A stretch of DNA of 64,000 bases, from assembly GCA_963930655.1 (NCBI GenBank), contig OZ005620.1:15691001-15755000 (forward strand). The letters are read 5' to 3'. Below the pieces are notes generated by a model that was given only the letters and a program-made list of their open reading frames with translations, made no database searches and was not told where the DNA came from. Numbering within the stretch: the first letter of the stretch is position 1; each line of letters begins with the position of its first letter. This document shows, piece by piece, positions 28,505 to 38,652 of the stretch. Origin of the DNA: Myrica gale. Its lineage: Eukaryota > Streptophyta > Magnoliopsida > Fagales > Myricaceae. The translations under genes were made by a program, and so were the position numbers.

Positions 28505-29035
28505 AAAAAAAATGTTATAGCAACGTTTTTGGCCTATAGCAGCGGTCGCAAACGCTGCTATAAGTAGGGAAAATGCCAGCATTTTTTAAAACGCTACTAA
28601 AAAACCGCTGCTATATAGTGGGGAAACACCAGCGTTTTTAGAAACGCCGCAAAAAAACCGCTGCTAAAAGCAGGGAAACGCCAGCGTTTTTTAAAACGCC
28701 GCTAAAAAATCGCTGTTGAAAATTACGAGAAATGCCAGCGTTTTTAGAAACGCCATTAAAAAACCGCTGCTAAAAGCTGGGAAATGCCAGCGTTTTCAAA
28801 ACGCCGCTAAAAAACCGCTGTTAAAAATCAGGAGAAACGCCAGCGTTTTTAGAAACGCCGCTAAAAAACCGCTGTTGAAAGGTAGAGAATCACCAGCGTT
28901 TCTAAAAAACGCTGTTGAAGGCATTCCCGACGGCGAAAAGGCAGCGGTCGTAAAACGCCGGTAAAAAACCGCTGGTAAAAGCTTAGCGGCGTTTTTTTGC
29001 CTTTTACCAGCGGTTTTACGACAGCTGTTGTTTCC
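28505..29035. repeat. Right subterminal repeat array of CACTA 1
   Basis: At least ten units of CCAGCGTTTTTAGAAACGCC and AAAAACCGCTG(C/T)TAAAA, partly inverted relative to the left array. ORFs here are artefacts. Confidence 0.85.
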
Positions 29036-29214
29036 TATTTTTTTGTAGTGTATGTACTTGCTTCTGTGAAATAATGATTCATCTCCTGAACGATCAAATA
29101 ATAACTTGACAAAACACTTCCACACGAAAATGAGGGAAATAAGTAATTGTTTGCCCTCCACGCAGAGCCCAACTGTGAGGTTGAGTAATGTCTTCCATAT
29201 TGGGCACCAGTAAT

Positions 29215-29476
29215 GGAGAGGCCTTGGATGCCCTCACAAGTATTACTGGCTATAACTGATCTTTGACCTACCAAAAATCGGGCTAAGCTACTTGTTTTGT
29301 GGCTGGTGTTGCCTAAGAGGAGGCCCTCGAGCCAAAAGTCGGTGATTATGGGCTCTATGTCAGTGTTTAGGAGGACATTGTTGGGTTTAATGGAGCCATA
29401 AATGTGTTTCTTCTAGTGGATGTAGGCCAGTTCTCAGGCTACTCCTCTCGCTATCTTTAACCGGACCTCGATAGGT
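29215..29476 (-). pseudogene. Captured LRR receptor-kinase fragment inside hAT B
   Basis: Minus-strand frame reads VRLKIARGVA, stop, ELAYIH, stop, KKHIYGSIKPNNVLLNTDIE, then PIITDFWLEGLLL and GQRSVIASNTCEG. This matches the catalytic-loop region (H-G-x-x-K-P-x-N, then D-F-x) of an atypical LRR receptor kinase of the At4g37250-like group, in which HGNIKPSN replaces HRDLKxxN and a SKRSTAS-like segment follows. The glycine after DF is Trp here. Two in-frame stops and both ends missing make it a fragment. It lies between hAT transposase sequence and the right terminus; copy A lacks it. Confidence 0.7.
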
Positions 29477-30106
29477 AGAAAATGGTGATGAGCCTGGTTT
29501 TCCTAAATTTAAGAAAAAATAAACATGATAAATTACAATTTACAAGTACACCTGCTTTTTCCTCATGTACTGTTTTTTATTTTCATTCCCCCTTACCTAA
29601 AATTTGAATTTTATTTTGTTCACCAAAAAATTTTAATTTGGGTCCATCAAAATAGTGTTGGTCAGTACGCACTTTAAGGTAACAACAGAAAAGCAGCTAG
29701 ATCTGCTCCTTCAAACCATTAACTAAACCTTTAGAGTATCGGTTGATAGGTAGTGGGGCAACAGTATATTATTGGACTCGGCTGCTATTTTCTTAAGTCA
29801 AGCAGTGCTTGAAGATGGATCAAATTCCTAAGGGGGGCGGCCCATATTAAAAAAACAAAAAAAATTGGGAAATTTTTCAGGCGGTGGGGGGCGGCTGCAC
29901 CCCATTGCCCCTGGCTAGATCCGCCTATGTTTGTTAGTCAAAATTTTGGACATTCAACAATTTGATATAATATAACAACTGCAAAATATTATCTCTCATC
30001 ATCAAATTATCTTTTTCATTATAATAAATATAAAAAATTTATTCAAATTATTTATCTCTTAACTTTTTTACTAATTCCAATACTTCAAAATTTTAACACT
30101 CAAACA

Positions 30107-31260
30107 TGGATCTAAACGCTCTAAGTGAGTACTCATATACGAAGCATAGGATTGCCGTTTGAAATACGGCATTTAGTTATCATTTAGTTATTTTGTGGAA
30201 GATAGTTCCTCTTTATCTTTGTTCACTTGTCCCATACCAAGTAAAAGAATTCAAGAATTCATTTGTGCAATTTTATGTTGTTTCTATTAACCTGAAGATG
30301 ACAAGTTTAGAATATTTGATGAAGGTTACTAATTTTCTATTTTGCCAACATGTGTTTACTTTCTTTTCGTACTTAAGCAACCCATAGGTTGAAAAAAGGG
30401 CCTTTGAATTATTTGCTTTAAAGCTTTCTTAGTGGTTCAAAAGTAGAGTAAAGTAAACTAATTACTTTACTGCAAATGTAAGGAATATGGGCTCATCAAA
30501 TATCTCCTTAAATGGGCTCATCAAATATCAGAGATATTTTGACATCATTAGTCCTTCTTTGGACTTCTTTTGATGTAAGCTCTGCAGATTGTCGACACCA
30601 GCACCATCTACACATCGCTGAAAAAATGAGGTAAAAATTTACATTTAATGGAGGCCAGGTGACAAAGACTAGGCAGAAATCGTCATTTTAGAACATTCTC
30701 TAGATATCTGTTGTGCTTTTAATAGGGTTTCGAGTCTCTTGGTATGTAGGAACACATTCAAAATAGTTTGTAAGGGCCTAATTGCATCAAAGGCTCCTGT
30801 GGTAACTCATTGTTGCAATTAGACTCCTGAGGAAACGTTTTCAACAAATAAACCCATGAGGTTGATTACTCATAAAAATTAAGCCCCTTCGTACATTTGC
30901 CATCAAACCCATTAATGGTAATCGCTGACATGACTTTAAAATTCACGTCATAACTAATCATTAAGCGACATATGTCCCCTTAACAAGAACTCACCACGTC
31001 ATTGTCACGTTATTTTATTTTAAAACAAAAAATCTCTAAATGAGGATGACGTCGTTTCTGGTGTCCTCTCTTCTTTACATCGTACATACCTTTCTCCCCC
31101 ATTTTCTCTCATCGTAAAGAACCCTAGCCAAATTCCCTAATTTCCAGATCCTACCCAATCGCACAGAGAACCAATCTTCATCAGTTTGCCTCCTCCTTGT
31201 GCATTCCTTCTCGACGACGTGAAGGTAAATGGATTATGTTTCCACCTATCTTGTCGTCGT
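30107..31260. other. Non-coding spacer
   Basis: No exon recognised. From about 30780 the sequence is typical flanking repeat DNA leading into a promoter-like CT-rich stretch at 31060-31150. Confidence 0.4.
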
Positions 31261-31269
31261 TCTGGTTTG

Positions 31270-33194
31270 TCACAAAGGTCGATTTCCTCAAAATGGCATG
31301 ATCTCCTGCTCGAGCCTCCATTTTGCAGATGTGAGCTTCAAGCAATCTTGAACACTTAACTGACAGGGGAAAACCCAGGACGAAGATTCTATGGGTGTCC
31401 CTGTACAGTGGAAGCTCAGTAAATGAGATTTTCTTTTTTCTCATTTATTGTTGTTTACTCGCTTAGATGAAAGTGCACATTTTCTGTTTTCTTGTAGTTG
31501 TTGCATGCAATGTCTTTTAGTTATTTTTCTGAATGCTTTTGTTTTTTGTAAGGATTCAAAGATAGGAAAAAATCATCTAAAGGCCTTTGTATGCGTTTTC
31601 AGATAGCATGAGAATATTGATACCAGCTCTGGGTACACCTCCTCTCGTCTCCCTCATTTTCCACTAGTTCACCCTTACGAGAGAAAATTATTTGAAGCTG
31701 AAAGTTGAAGCATTGTTGTTTATTTCCACCTGTTTTGTAGTCCTCCTCATCTAGATATACGAAAACTTGACAGTGTTTTAATCATGCATTTTGTTCATGT
31801 GAATAAGTAATTGATAATTTGTTTCATTTAAAAGATCCACTAGAGGGATATACATTTTATATGAGGATGTCAAGTCTTGCCCCTATGAAGATGTGCATGT
31901 CCTGTGGTCAATACTGGTGGATTCTCATCCACCTTTGCAATCAAAGTCTGAGGGTGCAGTGCACAGAGTGGATAGAGTATGATAGATTTGAAGTTTTTTG
32001 CATTTTAATTTTTCGTCAACCTCCAGCTATGTACATTGGAATATTTATGAGGTTTTCAATCATATAAAAAATTTCATTTTCTTTTCTTCCCTTTTTTGGT
32101 TTTCTCAAGCACAAGAGATTTCTAGTGTTAATACGACATTTTATTTGGTTCTAAATCTAAAATATCATTTTCCTTTGGGAATTTGACAACTTGGTCATTG
32201 GGTTTATACCCCTTTGGCAAATGGGTCCTTAAGTTTCAAATTTCAAAATTTTACTCCTTGGGTTTTCGTTGTTTGACAAAATGGTCATTCCGTTAGTCTG
32301 TCGTCCATATACTTAACGGATTTGAAGCGGTCGACTGCTACATGTCAGCAAATTTGTACGGTCGACCGCTTCATGTAACGGTCGACCGCTATATGAAGAG
32401 GTCGATCGCTTCATTGTAGCGGACTACCGCTTCATATAGCGGACGACTGCTCACTTTTTACACATATATCTGGTCGACCGCTTCAAATCCGTTAAGCATA
32501 TAGACAGCTGACTAACAAAAGGACCATTTCGTCAAACAACGAAAACCTAAGGACTAAAATTTTGAAATTCGAAACCTAAGGACCCATTTGCCAAAGGAGT
32601 ATAAACCCAAGGACTGAAATGCCAAATTCCCTTTTCCTTTTATATTGTTAGTATGTTTAAAGCTTAAATGACACTAATTTTCTCTTATGCTCTAATTTCT
32701 CTCTCTCTCTACTTTTGGCAGGGGAGGTTGGGGAAGGCAATGACTATATTTCTCGATGTATTAGGCTAAAAAGGATAGTAGTTCGTTCTACTTCTAGTTG
32801 GCTTCCTATTGTTGCGGGGTCTGTTTTTAGCAATTAAGGTAGCAATTTTGTTTATTCTTTTCAAGTTTCAAATTATTATAGGAGACTTTCTTAAAGAATA
32901 TATTATTATAGTATATTCTTTTCAAGTTTCAAGTTGAGGTGGCAGTTTTCAACCATATTATTTTCAAGTTTCACATTTTGCTGATTCCCTTTCCATTGAC
33001 TTATTTTGATATTTGTGTTGTTTAATTCCACTGTCTAAGACTAATATGATATTCTTTAATCTGTATTTCGACAGAAGCAGCGCGACTGCAACTTTTTTCA
33101 GTGGGTTGATCCCCCGACATGTCAGTGCGGGGAAGAGCTCCTACCTTCAATCATCAAGAAAAATGAAGGGTTGGAAGAAGAAGCTCGGCAGTAG
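31270..33194 (+). pseudogene. Second GRF-type zinc-finger gene, broken
   Basis: The first half is on the plus strand near 31310-31405: PPFCRCELQAIL, an in-frame TAA, then GENPGRRFYGCPCT, the first half of a GRF finger (C-x-C ... N-P-G-R-R-F-Y-G-C). The second half is exon 33075-33194 after acceptor TTCGACAG: KQRDCNFFQWVDPPTC, then a charged tail and TAG. The pattern C-N-F-F-Q-W-V-D completes the finger. The first-half nonsense codon and the large distance make it a pseudogene. A MULE-like MITE lies between the two parts. It is not a close copy of the GRF gene at 2474-3723. Confidence 0.65.
32177..32631. mobile_element. MULE-like foldback MITE, about 165-bp arms, 9-bp TSD
   Basis: Arms GGGAATTTGACAACTTGG... 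and its complement ...CCAAATTCCC pair over about 165 bp with some mismatches. Both sides carry TTTTCCTTT (32168-32176 and 32632-32640), a 9-bp duplication typical of Mutator-like elements. The centre (about 32320-32480) is an array of GCGGTCGACCGCTTCAT-like palindromes. No coding. Confidence 0.85.
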
Positions 33195-33823
33195 AAGGCG
33201 AAACAAGATCGGTTGACTAAGTTCTTGATTGGATCGTTGATTTTAAATGTGGTTTTTGCTGTAATGATCACTTGTATTCGGTGTATTTAGCTCTAGGACT
33301 TTAGTGGTCGTTATTTGAACTTTGTATTTAGTTTTGCAAATGTTGGCTGCTAGTAGGGTAGTGTTGTGTGTTTAGTTTGAAGATGTTCAATGTAATTCTG
33401 AGCAATGCACTCGGAATCCACCAGAATGTATGTAACAAGTTTTATATTTCAATGTACAAGGCAGTCACTATATTTCAATGTGCAAGGCTTGTTGTTTGTA
33501 CGACTAATTTTCCTTCAGTTTCATAATTGATACCTTCAAAAATGACAGAATGTTACCTGAATATTCATTCAGTTCATTACATGACTAACAAAACAGCTTC
33601 ACAAATTCACCACTTCACAAAAAAATGACAGCTTCACAGACGTCATTACTTCGCAAACATCACGACTTCAAAAAAATGGCAGCTTCACAAACTACAAATG
33701 ACATTGCCAATAATGGCACCAACAAATTGTTTGCATATGTAACCAATAAAAAAGGGCAGCAAACACATAACACCAATTCTTTAAATAAGTAACCAAAAAT
33801 TCTCATTTCATTATTGTTCCATA
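33195..33823. other. Non-coding spacer
   Basis: Contains the 3' flank of the GRF pseudogene and simple CTTCACAAA-type repeats (about 33590-33700). No gene seen. Confidence 0.4.
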
Positions 33824-35298
33824 TGTTGGTTTTTGTGCACAATCGAGATTTTGATAATTTCAATAAATGGATCAAGTTTATAAAAAGGATATCTTCAAAG
33901 ACAAAGACGTTTTGATGAAAGAGCCAAAGACTAGAATATTGAAGATCAAGAAGATGCATGGAGCTCAAAAGTGAAGATAAAACGGATATCTTCACTTTTG
34001 ATGCATGGAGCTCAATCGAGATTTTGATAATTTCAATAAATGGATCAAGTTTATAAAACGGATATCTTCAAAGACAAAGACGTTTTGATGAAAGAGCCAA
34101 AGACTAGAATATTGAAGATCAAGAAGATGCATGGAGCTCAAAAGTGAAGATTCAAAACCTTAGGGTATAAACCTTGTAACTCTTTTTTTCACTTTTGACA
34201 AAGATTATGAATCACGCACTTGCATATCTTTCAAAACCTGCATAAACCGTTTTACCTTTTGTTTGAAAGATTAAATTTTTTTTAAAGGTGTCAAAACACC
34301 CCAATCAAACTCTCAAACCTTTCATATACTTACGAGAAATAAGTCTTTTAAAATTGGGTGTTTAAAATTGTCAAAAACATGGTTTTAAAAGAACCGAACT
34401 ATGTGCTTAAGTTGAAGTGGTCGACTGCCTAATGAAATAGTCGATCGGTCTTCGGCCGCTTGGTATAGCGGTCGACAGGTAGATTTTAAAATAGAGTCAT
34501 TGAGCTTCTGACAATACAACCGTTGGGTAACGGTATCTTGAAGCGGTCGACCGGTTCATGTAGCGGTCGACCGACTCGTTTTAACATACGACTCCCAACG
34601 ACTATTTTTCATATTGGCCTATAAATACACATCCATAACGTCTGAAATTAATACACAATGATCACATATCATTTAGACTACTTAAGAAATATTTCAAACC
34701 TTCATATTCCATATTTCTCATATCATTCACACAAAATACACTTTCATATCCTTGTCTTTGTGTGAATAAAGAGATAGAGGTTTCCACTTTCATATCTAGC
34801 ATTTGAGAGAGTTTTGTTCTTCAATCTTTATATCAAGAGAGGTGATTCATTTATTGAAGTTGTTCACTAAAGAATAATCTTAGAGAGGGTATATCTCAAG
34901 CTTGGTGGGGTTCTGAGTAGTGAGCCCAAAAATCACATGCAAGGGTTGTGAGTGTTGAGCCCGGGAAAAACACTTGTACTGTTCTCTAGCAACCGGAAGC
35001 TAGAATGTATGCTATTGAAGAATAGTGGAAAAACCTCAAGACTTGGTGAAGGAGTTTGAGGGGTGGATGTAGGCAGGTTTGCTGAACCACTTAAAAATCA
35101 CGTGTTTGCTTCTATAAACCCTTATATTTATATTTAGCACTTATTTATACTTGTTGCATATATACTTGTGCTAAATTAGTATTTAATTTGCGAACACAAC
35201 TTTGAGGGTTAAAAGTGAAAAGTTTTAGAAACTCAATTCACTCACCTCTTGCACTTGCAAGGCGCTCATTATACAAGATTTAACCATCTTTTGTTAGA
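33824..35298 (+). mobile_element. Old Copia element: LTR-like 5' region and leader
   Basis: Starts near TGTTGGTTTTTGTGCACAAT. Contains a 173-bp-period tandem duplication (copies from 33841 and 34014, sharing GAGATTTTGATAATTTC), GGTCGACC palindromes at 34425-34580, and the leader motif GGAAAAACCTCAAGACTTGG and GAGGGGTGGATGTAGGC seen in SIRE-type Copia LTRs. It ends just before the gag ATG. The exact 3' end of the LTR and a primer-binding site could not be fixed. Confidence 0.55.
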
Positions 35299-35997
35299 AT
35301 GACAACTTCAAGCTTCAACACTCATGTTGAAGGGCTTTCCACACTTAGTCCTCAATTTTTTGATGGAAATTATTATGCATATTGGAAAGCTAGGATGAAA
35401 ATTTATTTTCAATCTATTGATTTTGATTTATGGCTATGCATATTCAATGGTCCACATATTCTCACAAATAAAGTTGTAGAGTTTGAAAACAAAAATGAAC
35501 ATAGTGACATAGACAAACAAAAAATTTCATTGGATGCTAGAGCAATGAATATTCTTTATTATGCTTTAGATAAATGTGAGTTTAATAGAATATCTTTTTT
35601 CCGCAAATGCTAAGAAAATTTGGCATACTCTAGAGATTACTCATGAAGGGACTAATGTTGACGAACCTAAACCTTCTTATATTGAGCTTCGAAATGCATT
35701 TGATGAACTTCTTTGTCAATTCAAAAAACTTGGTTCAAAATATACATCCTTGAAAAAGAAACTCATTTTGATCTCACAAGATATTGATTTATTGAAAAAT
35801 GAGTGAAATACTCTAAAGCTTGAAAATAATTTATTCCAACAGAAAACTTTAGAATTTGAAAATGAGAAAGTTCCTTTGAACAACAAAATTGTTTCTCAAA
35901 GCAAAATCATTGAGAAGTTTACTCAAGGAAGCAAAACTTTGGAAAACATGTTTAGTAACAAAGATATGTCTTTGACAAAAGTGGCTTAGGCAACATG
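35299..35997 (+). pseudogene. Copia gag, N-terminal part, frameshifted
   Basis: ATG at 35299: MTTSSFNTHVEGLS, then FFDGNYYAYWKARMKIYFQS and DLWLCIFNGPHI, the gag (UBN2/DUF4219) region of Copia elements. A frameshift in a T-run near 35597 moves the frame to NAKKIWHTLEITHEGTN and further. The next stop is at 35806, and degraded gag-like sequence continues to 35997, where the Gypsy element is inserted. The zinc knuckle of the same gag resumes at 49028. Confidence 0.8.
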
Positions 35998-36239
35998 TGT
36001 AAGACCCCGAAGAAACCTTGCTTGGACAAGGCATGATTTTATGTTAAGAAAATGCATGTATAATTATTTTGAATTTCTAAAATATGATGTTATGATTTTA
36101 AATGCTATGGATGGGATTTTAAATCTATAGTAACCAATTTCATGTTGCTAGATTAATTGTATAATTTCCTTCAATAATCTTGATTTTAATTTTTTAAGGA
36201 TTTTCTTATGAATGATTTTAGATTATTAAGACTTGCATG

Positions 36240-36600
36240 TTGGGCTTAGAAACCTCAAACAATGGGCTGACATTGGGCTACCCATGTATGGCCGGTTATT
36301 AGATGTATTTGGGCCTTGAAGTTATGACATATGGGCTGCCCAAGTACATGTGATGATGGGCCCTTGAAGTGAGATATTAGGCTGCCATGAGGCTTATAAC
36401 ATGTGGTGTATATTGGGCTTATATGGCATGCTAATGGGCTGCCAAAATAAACATGGTAATGGGCCTAGTAATGGTGCTATTGGGCCTCAAGAAAGTTGGA
36501 CATTGGGCCCAAGCCCATAGACTTATGAATTGGACTTTAGGTGGTAATGTTGGGCCTTGGATTAAGGATTTATTGGGTTGTCCAATGGGCCTTGAAGTCA
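36240..36600 (+). promoter_or_regulatory. Array of TGGGCC/TGGGCT (site II-like) motifs in LTR
   Basis: About 13 copies of TGGGCY occur in 360 bp, often as ATTGGGCY or AATGGGCY. TGGGCY is the plant site II element bound by TCP factors in promoters of growth-related genes. The same array is in the 3' LTR (about 45885-46245). Confidence 0.55.
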
Positions 36601-38477
36601 AGTTTATAATATGAGATTAGTATTGCTAAACTTCATTTATTTTACTAAGTAAACTAGGTAGTTGGAATTCAACCAAGTTAACTAAATGGGGAACAAGCTT
36701 CAAACTAGAAGTTGGAATTATGTGGAGAGGGGAGATACACGTGAATGACAATTAAGGTTTGAATTTTGTGGTGCAAAAATGTTATACAAGAAAGGCAAGG
36801 GAGACATGAAGGAGACAAAACTTGCAAAAGCTGAAAATAGACATAGAAAGGGAAAGAAAACCCCTTGGCCGAATTTCTTGGCCACATGCACTCCTTTTAC
36901 CTTTTGTGAGAACCCTTACACGCCTAACACCACCCTCACACACTCATGCACTCATTTTGACACCATTTGGTCGACCAACACAAGACAAGAGAAAGGGAGA
37001 GAAAGAGAGAAACCAAGGCCAAACCGAAGCCCTTGGCCCCAAAGGCTGAGTTTGAGCTGCTGTCAAGGAGGTTTTGGGTAGGAGAAGAAGGAGGACAAGG
37101 AAGAAGAAGAAGGTGAAGTCAAGAGGTGTTGTGCAAGGGAAAAAGGGAAAAAGAAAACAAGGGAAACACTAAGGTAAAAACCGGATCTTGTTTTCCTCTT
37201 GATGGTCAAACCCTTTTGTGTTTAGATCTTAGGGTTTGAGCTGTTATGCTTGGATATGGTGAGATCTGAATGACTAAGAGTATTAGGTTGCTTAGTAGGT
37301 GAAAAAGGGGAATAAGCTTTCAAGGGATCAAAGGGGAGGAAAGAAGAACAACAAGGTAAGCATGGATCTTGCATCTCTATGTTGGCCGAACCATATGGGG
37401 TTGGATATTGAGTTTTTGTTTTCTATTTTAGTTGGACTTTGAACATGGGTATGTGCAAGTGATAGATCTGGACATACATGCTTTAGATCTATGTTTTAAA
37501 TGTTGGAAAAATGCAAAGAATAGACAATGTTTACTAGATGAAGTTAGATCTAACCTAGGTTGTGTTTTGTTGAATGAAAGTTGAATATTTTCTTAGATCT
37601 AGGGCTGTTGATGTGTCTAATGTATAAATCTAGTCATGAGGATATTAATGATGAAGATATGAAGTTGATATATGCAAGATAGGTGATAAAATGCAAGGAT
37701 GAGCAATGTATGTTAGAAAAAAAAGGGTTAGACCTATCCTAGATTGTGCTTGGCCGAATGGTATGGTTGTTTTTCCTTTAGATCTTGTGTTGTTGAGGTC
37801 TCTAAATGATAGATCTAGAGTTGGTGGTTGTATATGATGAAAATATGGAATTAATACATGCAAGACGGGTCATGAATGCAAAGGAGATGTATATTATAAT
37901 TTTAGCATGAAAAATGTGGGATTTTGATGTATAGCCGAACCATGTATGCTTAGGTTTTCATGAGTGAATTGTATATGCTTAGATCTGGACATTGGCCATG
38001 TTGTGTACAAGATTTATGACCTAATGTATGGTAGATGAGTGCTATGTGTAAAGAATGCATGCAAGGTGATAGGACCAAAGAAAACCTAGTGGTGTTGTGA
38101 TATTTTGAGTTGGCCGAATATTGCTATGAGTATGATGTATTGCGTTGGTGCTTTGATTTATAGATCCTAGGTTGTGAAATTGTTGAATGGAGGATGGGAT
38201 CACCATTGGAGTAAAAGTTGTGATTATTTGGTGCATAATGGTAGTGGCCGAATGTTAGTAATAATGAAACCCTAAGTACCATTTATGATTTATGGATTTT
38301 CGTTATTGTGATGGATAAGGAAATCAGAGTTTAGGCTAGTGGGAATAAATATTGAAGAACCATGATCTTTTGATAAAATATTATTGGGAACCCTAGTTAA
38401 GATTTAATCATAGTTGGATATAAGTTTTTAATGGAGTACGTGTAATAAAAAGAGACTTAGGGTTAATTCGGTCATGG

Positions 38478-38652
38478 TGTCGACACCTTGAGTGATGGTG
38501 TCGACACATCTAACTAAAACCCGAGAGTTTACATTTTTCCCACTTTGACTAAGTGTTGTAAGTGTCGACATCTTGAGTGATGGTGTCGACATCTAACTAA
38601 AAGTGTTGTAAGTGTCGACACCTTGAGTGATGGTGTCGACACATATAACTAC
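38478..38652. repeat. GTGTCGACAC direct/palindromic repeats in 5' LTR
   Basis: Three tandem variants of TGTCGACACCTTGAGTGATGG followed by TGTCGACA occur at 38478, 38556 and 38613. They lie inside the 550-bp segment that the 3' LTR lacks. Confidence 0.8.

Larger units (their letters stand above)
22844..29050. mobile_element. CACTA (En/Spm) element 1, 6207 bp, non-autonomous
   Basis: Starts CACTACTAAAAAACCG and ends TTTTTTTGTAGTG, flanked by the 3-bp duplication TAT (22841-22843, 29051-29053), the hallmarks of CACTA elements. The subterminal regions are dense arrays of alternating GCCGCTAAA / TTTAGCGGCG / AACGGCGGTC blocks, about 700 bp on the left and 540 bp on the right, likely transposase-binding regions. 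No TnpA/TnpD-like transposase is visible. The interior is AT-rich and carries captured Nudix exons. It disrupts hAT element B. Confidence 0.9.
22205..29929 (-). mobile_element. hAT element B, carrying an LRR-kinase fragment and a nested CACTA
   Basis: Left end CAGTGGCGGAACCAGG (22205) and right end CCTGGCTAGATCCGCCTATG (29929) are inverted hAT-type termini. Both sides carry a perfect 8-bp target-site duplication TTTGTTAG (22197-22204 and 29930-29937). Without the 6.2-kb CACTA element and its 3-bp duplication, the hAT is about 1.5 kb. Contents on the minus strand: transposase C-terminus (22363-22843, continued at 29051-29215) and a receptor-kinase fragment (29215-29476). Non-autonomous. Confidence 0.85.
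22193..30106. mobile_element. Old MITE split by hAT element B
   Basis: The left tip GTGTTTGTTAG (about 22193-22204) and the remainder from 29930 (TTTGTTAGTCAAAATTTT to ACTCAAACAT near 30106) become continuous if hAT B and one copy of its 8-bp duplication are removed. The restored ends are inverted: ATGTTTG-type start against CAAACAT, with AAAATTTT inside. The MITE is about 180 bp and resembles another at 23915-24125. Confidence 0.5.

Noticed and set aside
28716-29274. ORFs on both strands near the right end of CACTA 1
   Set aside because: Repeat-array translation, and on the minus strand a run from the kinase fragment through the hAT relic into the CACTA terminus.
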